34,917 nucleotides of DNA from positions 1 through 34,917 of the forward strand of contig JAEXFN010000026.1 in the NCBI GenBank assembly GCA_023400055.1. Direction: 5' to 3'. The notes beneath the pieces are model-generated. The model did no database searches and was not told the origin of the DNA. It saw only the letters and a program-made list of their open reading frames with translations. Made by a program: the position numbers and the translations under genes. Below, piece after piece: positions 31,334-34,917 of this stretch (the stretch's first letter is position 1; every line of letters starts with the position of its first letter). Source of the stretch: Bacillota bacterium (GTDB lineage Bacteria > Bacillota > UBA4882 > UBA8346).

Positions 31334-32155
31334 TTAACCTTTTATGCTGCCGGCAGTTAATCCCCGGATTAACTGCTTTGAACCAAAAGCAAATAAAATA
31401 ATGATCGGAATGCTTGAAATCGTCAGCGCCAGGATTCTGGCGGCGAAATCCGTCCTGAATTCGTTGCCGATCATGCTGATCGCCAGAGGTACCGTATATA
31501 ATGAGTCTCTATTAATTATCACCAGCGGCGTCAAATAATTGTTCCACGACCACAGGAAAAATAGCAGGAAGATGGTGACCAACGCGGGTCGGATGACCGG
31601 CATAACGATCTGCAGGAAGATCCGGAAATCGTTGCAACCGTCAATTTTGGCGCTTTCAATGATTTCATCCGGGACCGAACTGGCGATATATTGGGTCATC
31701 CAGAACACGCCGAAAGGAGTGGCCATGCCCGGCAATATCAGGGGCCACAGGGTATTGGTCATTCCAAACCATTTCATTTCCACGACAAAGCCGACCAACC
31801 CCAACTGCGGCGGAATCATTAACGTGCCCAAAATAAAGAAGAACAAGCCATTTTGAAATTTGAAACGATACTTGGCAAAGGCGTATCCAGTCAATGCGCT
31901 GACAAATACGCCCCCTACGGTATGAATCAAGGCAACCATTAAACTGTTATTGTAATAGGTCAGGAAATGAAGGCCCACTACCGTCTTTAAGTTCTCCCAC
32001 AAATAACTGCCCGGCAGGAGTTTGACCCCGGTAAAAAGATCTTCATTAATATAGGTACCCATCACAATCATCATGTAAAACGGAAGCAAGGCAAATATTG
32101 ACACGATACCCACACAAATATAAACTGGTATATTTTTAATCTTATTGTTGATCAT
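31334..32155 (-). CDS. Carbohydrate ABC transporter permease (MalG/UgpE type)
   Basis: 273 residues with six membrane helices. The cytoplasmic EAA loop that contacts the ATPase is EIIESAKIDGCNDFRIFLQIVMP (core SAKIDGCNDFRIF; the canonical EAA reads ESA). The N-terminus YICVGIVSIFALLPFYMMIV and the C-terminus LTAGSIKG are typical of CUT1-family sugar permeases. It overlaps the upstream permease gene by 4 bp (ATGA). It moves a mono- or oligosaccharide together with the partner permease and the binding protein. Confidence 0.93.
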   Translation of the reverse strand: MINNKIKNIPVYICVGIVSIFALLPFYMMIVMGTYINEDLFTGVKLLPGSYLWENLKTVVGLHFLTYYNNSLMVALIHTVGGVFVSALTGYAFAKYRFKFQNGLFFFILGTLMIPPQLGLVGFVVEMKWFGMTNTLWPLILPGMATPFGVFWMTQYIASSVPDEIIESAKIDGCNDFRIFLQIVMPVIRPALVTIFLLFFLWSWNNYLTPLVIINRDSLYTVPLAISMIGNEFRTDFAARILALTISSIPIIILFAFGSKQLIRGLTAGSIKG

Positions 32156-33054
32156 ATTTGGTCCCTGCGATTCATCATTTTCATTGACAAATATGAGAAA
32201 ATAAAGATCACGATAAACAAACCGTAGGCGATCGCCGATCCGTATCCAAACTCGAAATTCTTAAAGGCGGCCTGATAGAAATTCATCACCACGGTCAGCA
32301 CCGCATGTTCGGGGCCTCCCATGGGCTGCCCCTCGGCTTGGAATAACAACTGCGGCTCGTCAAACAACCGAAACCCGTTGATAATCCCCGTGATTACGAC
32401 AAAGGTCATAATCGGCTTGAGCATGGGAATGGTGATCTTGAAAAAGGAATCCTTCCATTTTGCTCCGTCAATTTTGGCGGCTTCATAGAGTTCATCGGGT
32501 ATCGACGACAATCCGGCCAGAAACATGACCATCACATAGCCGAACGTCCGCCAAAACAGCAACAAAATGACCACGGCCCGCGACCCCCACATCAATCCGA
32601 GCCAATATAAAGGCGCTTTTAAAAGCCCGAGCTTCACCAAGATCATGTTAACTGTACCCAATTTCCAATCAAACAACGTTTGGAATAATATTCCGATGGC
32701 CACCGGGGTTGTGATATACGGTAAGAAATTGACCAACTGAAACAGATTGCGGGTTCGGTTAAAGAAATCCTTAAGGATAGCTGCCAGTGTCAGGCCGGTG
32801 ACGATCTCCAAAGGGATGGCAAAAACCATAATCAGAGCGGTGTTATATAAGGATTGATAAAAGGTCGGATCGTGAAAAAAAAGGCGGTTATAATTACTCA
32901 ACCCAATGTAAGTCATCTTGGAGAAACCGTTCCAATCGGTAAAGCTTATTACAAAAGAAAATAGGATTGGGAACAGGCTAAACACAATATACAATAGAAA
33001 ATAAGGCGATATTAACAAGAATGGTGTTGCCTTCTTTAAACTTGGCCTTTTCAA
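32152..33054 (-). CDS. Carbohydrate ABC transporter permease (MalF/UgpA type)
   Basis: 300 residues, six helices, with the EAA loop as ELYEAAKIDGAKWKDSFFKI (core EAAKIDGA). The N-terminus FLLISPYFLLYIVFSLFPIL is standard for the CUT1 family. The start is TTG at 33054; an in-frame TAA precedes it directly, so no longer form exists, and the ribosome binding site (AGGCGAAG) is modest. It is followed by the MalG-type gene with an ATGA overlap and preceded by a hairpin-containing gap after the binding-protein gene. Confidence 0.92.
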   Translation of the reverse strand: MKRPSLKKATPFLLISPYFLLYIVFSLFPILFSFVISFTDWNGFSKMTYIGLSNYNRLFFHDPTFYQSLYNTALIMVFAIPLEIVTGLTLAAILKDFFNRTRNLFQLVNFLPYITTPVAIGILFQTLFDWKLGTVNMILVKLGLLKAPLYWLGLMWGSRAVVILLLFWRTFGYVMVMFLAGLSSIPDELYEAAKIDGAKWKDSFFKITIPMLKPIMTFVVITGIINGFRLFDEPQLLFQAEGQPMGGPEHAVLTVVMNFYQAAFKNFEFGYGSAIAYGLFIVIFIFSYLSMKMMNRRDQI

Positions 33055-33089
33055 TTATCTTCGCCTGCCATTCTTTAATAAGTAAAGGG

Positions 33090-33193
33090 GACACACCTCG
33101 CCTTTGATGGTAACCGCTCTTTTCTCGGTTGATACGCCAGGATAAAGGTGTGTCACCAATAATTCGCTGAAGATACGGAGCGGCCTCCGCTCC
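33090..33193 (-). promoter_or_regulatory. Stem-loops between the binding-protein and permease genes
   Basis: Hairpin 1: GACACACCT / AGGTGTGTC (9 bp, 33090-33154) with an inner GGTAACCG / CGGTT pairing. Hairpin 2: GGAGCGG / CCGCTCC with a 3-nt loop (33177-33193). Neither has a T-tract. Such structures are common between malE- and malF-like genes, where they protect the binding-protein mRNA and lower permease expression. Confidence 0.6.
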
Positions 33194-33216
33194 CTATTTC
33201 ACGGCAGCGTCTGCAA

Positions 33217-34533
33217 TCAATCTTTCTTCAACGCCGGCATTTTGTTCACCAAATCATCTTCCATTTGGTTAATCAGATTGCTGACCGATATGTTCGTACC
33301 GTCAGAGGCGTTGATTGTTTTGATCGCCAAGTTGATGGCGTCATTGATTTGTTGATCATACTTGGTGGCCATTCGGACCGGCTTGATGTGGGGCAATACG
33401 TCACGGGCGAATATTTTTTGCACATCTTGTCCCCCGAAGTACGGATCGACCTTGCTATAAAAGGAGGGATCCTTGTAAACCCCTTTATAAGGGCTGAAGT
33501 ATTCCTGGAAATCCCTTAACAGTTGCGCGCCCTCCACCGATTGATACCGGAATTTGATAAAATCAACGGCTTCTTTCTTATTTTTAGCTCCCTTCGGGAC
33601 GGCCTGGATCGTTCCGCCCATGGAGAAGGGACCTCCCGGCGGAATCATGAATGCCCAGCGGCCAGAGCCATTCTTGTCATTGGCTTTAACGGTGAACGTC
33701 ACCGACCAGTTGGCGCAGGGATAAAAAATGTGCGTGGAATCGGCGTACGAGGCGTTCAGCGCCGGCGAATTCGCTTCAAACGTATCCACGATGCCGGCCT
33801 TTTTCAGTTGGATTATCCTTTCCAATAGCGGCGTGACACTCTTTTTCAGATTTAATTGATCGCCGATCACGAATGGAGTATTGCTTTGACTTTGGAAAAA
33901 GATCATCGCATCCCACAAACTTCCCAACATGAATACTTTGCCGTCGGATGCTTTTTTTACTTTAATACCCTCACTGATAAATTTGTCCCAGCTGGTAAAG
34001 AGTTTTTGCAATTTGGCGGGATCATCGGTCCCCAAATATTGCTTGGCCAGGGGCCGCTTATAGGCCATTCCTCCCACCGACGGCACTTCCGGTCCTGCGT
34101 ATACGCCGCTGGGAGTAGTCTCCAAGGGAATTAGATAATTTAGAATTTGGTTCTTATTGAAATTGTACGGCTTTTTACTGATATCTTCCCAGATATCCAA
34201 GGCTAACAGGCTGCCCCGGAAGGTCGCTTCACACCAGGCGATATCCGGCAGATCCGTGCCCGAGGCCAAGGCAATTTGCAATTTTTGGAGCATGTCTTCT
34301 CTTTTAACCGTCGTAATTGCAAAATTAATATTAGGATGTTTGGCACGGTATGCGTCATAAGTTTTCCAAGCGATTGCCGAATTGTCCCAACACCAGATGC
34401 TGATAGTCACTGGTTTTTGACTGTCTTTCTGCGAAGAATTTGCCGCATGGACTGCCCGATAACCCGTTAGAGCGGAAACAAACAAAACAGCCAGAACCAC
34501 TAACAAGAACCTGCTAACCACGTACTTTCTCAT
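33217..34533 (-). CDS. Extracellular (periplasmic) sugar-binding protein of ABC transporter
   Basis: 438 residues. Signal peptide about 1-31 (FLLVVLAVLFVSALTGYRAVHAA); no lipobox Cys at the cleavage site, so the mature protein is soluble, unlike the lipoproteins of monoderm Firmicutes. The mature part is a family 1 solute-binding protein: VTISIWCWDNSAIAWK, FAITTVKREDMLQKLQIALASG, DLPDIAWCEATF, GRWAFMIPPGGPFSMGGTIQ. First gene of the operon 34533 to at least 28215. The ligand is a sugar or oligosaccharide, not definable here. GGGGAGG lies about 11 nt before ATG. No ATPase gene follows. Confidence 0.92.
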   Translation of the reverse strand: MRKYVVSRFLLVVLAVLFVSALTGYRAVHAANSSQKDSQKPVTISIWCWDNSAIAWKTYDAYRAKHPNINFAITTVKREDMLQKLQIALASGTDLPDIAWCEATFRGSLLALDIWEDISKKPYNFNKNQILNYLIPLETTPSGVYAGPEVPSVGGMAYKRPLAKQYLGTDDPAKLQKLFTSWDKFISEGIKVKKASDGKVFMLGSLWDAMIFFQSQSNTPFVIGDQLNLKKSVTPLLERIIQLKKAGIVDTFEANSPALNASYADSTHIFYPCANWSVTFTVKANDKNGSGRWAFMIPPGGPFSMGGTIQAVPKGAKNKKEAVDFIKFRYQSVEGAQLLRDFQEYFSPYKGVYKDPSFYSKVDPYFGGQDVQKIFARDVLPHIKPVRMATKYDQQINDAINLAIKTINASDGTNISVSNLINQMEDDLVNKMPALKKD

Positions 34534-34819
34534 CTTCTTTTACCTCCCCTTTTTGATTGAATTATAAAAAAGCTCCCTTTTCAGATATCATTGTATCATT
34601 CGTCCAATATTAAAAATATGTGACATATTTATTAAATATTATACTTTCTTTATATCCCTTGATTTTAAAAATTAAACAATATTTTCGCCATAACATGTTA
34701 ATATCCAATAAATGTTAGATAATAAGCTCCTAAGCTATAAAAGTATTAAAATATGTTTTTACAATACGATGATATAAGTTAATGCGTCGTGCTAATTAGA
34801 CCTCATCTTTAATCATCAA
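34534..34819. other. AT-rich gene-free region upstream of the sugar operon
   Basis: No gene. On the minus strand TATAAT (34638-34643) is a possible -10 about 105 bp before the start codon, but no good -35 is paired with it. No CRE-like site recognised. Confidence 0.35.
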
Positions 34820-34917
34820 GATCTTTATCCACAAAAGTTAGATCTTGATTCACAAAAGATCGATCTGGAATCGTCGCAGACAGATCTTTATTAACAAAAG
34901 ATCGATCTTTATCCACA
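34820..34917. repeat. Array E: 21-bp units with DnaA boxes (type II), cut by window end
   Basis: Units start at 34820, 34841, 34862, 34883 and 34904. TTATCCACA occurs at 34825-34833 and again as the very last bases (34909-34917); TGATTCACA and TTATTAACA occupy the same position in other units. 34818-34908 aligns with 18381-18471 of array C with two mismatches in 91 bp. The array continues outside the window. Confidence 0.88.

Overview
The window looks like chromosome of a diderm member of the Firmicutes (Bacillota). Strong AGGAGG-type ribosome binding sites and sigma-A promoters (16104-16132, 22225-22253) sit beside a complete ExbB-ExbD-TonB module and an SLH/coiled-coil envelope protein, which implies an outer membrane. 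The sugar-binding protein of the ABC transporter has a signal peptide but no lipobox cysteine, as expected for a soluble periplasmic protein. The lineage call (for example a Hydrogenispora/Limnochordia-like organism) is inference; no rRNA or other phylogenetic marker is present.

Layout: 1-288 is the end of an MFS transporter; 816-1919 encodes a 2-keto-3-deoxygluconate-type sugar kinase behind a long leader with a terminator-like hairpin. 2868-7951 (minus) is a five-gene envelope operon: exbB, exbD, tonB, a secreted cohesin-like protein, and an SLH/coiled-coil protein resembling an Omp-alpha outer-membrane tether. 8908-9372 encodes a CheX-like CheY-P phosphatase. 10083-11181 (minus: flavodoxin-fold quinone reductase and GNAT acetyltransferase) faces 11330-14127 (plus: MocR-type regulator and CNNM/CBS/CorC membrane protein). 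14149-16031 (minus) holds glpX, a TSCPD-domain gene and a 49-residue zinc-ribbon gene. 16380-17094 (plus) encodes a Ser-rich protein with a Cys cluster and a FlxA-like coiled-coil protein; 17184-17819 (minus) encodes an exported two-IPT-domain protein. 18733-24464 is GC-rich: nitroreductase, adenine deaminase, a MarR/PNPOx-like operon with a clear operator pair, and a UbiB/ABC1 protein. 24700-34533 (minus) is carbohydrate metabolism: iron-type alcohol dehydrogenase, MBL-fold protein, two aldo/keto reductases, SMP-30 lactonase, aldose epimerase, two ABC permeases and a binding protein, with at least two gene remnants. From about 26 kb onward the DNA is visibly more AT-rich.

The most unusual feature is a set of five intergenic arrays of 21-bp tandem units (2432-2746, 8261-8512, 18362-18612, 22496-22747, 34820-window end). 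They keep an almost exact 21-bp register, equal to two turns of B-DNA, and units usually start with GATC. Two subtypes exist: AT-rich arrays (GATCGA followed by A/T tracts) and arrays in which every unit, or every second unit, carries a perfect or near-perfect DnaA box (TTATCCACA / TTATTCACA). Two of the latter, 16.4 kb apart, match at 89 of 91 positions. A second dispersed element of about 145 bp with nested inverted repeats occurs at 9689-9830 and, inverted, at 15524-15671.

How the genes work together: the envelope operon would energise and scaffold outer-membrane uptake. The right-hand operon imports a sugar or oligosaccharide and interconverts, oxidises and delactonises it; no ABC ATPase is encoded here, so a shared MsmX-type ATPase is presumed. 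The KDG kinase at the left could feed sugar-acid catabolism, but it is 22 kb away and the link is speculative.
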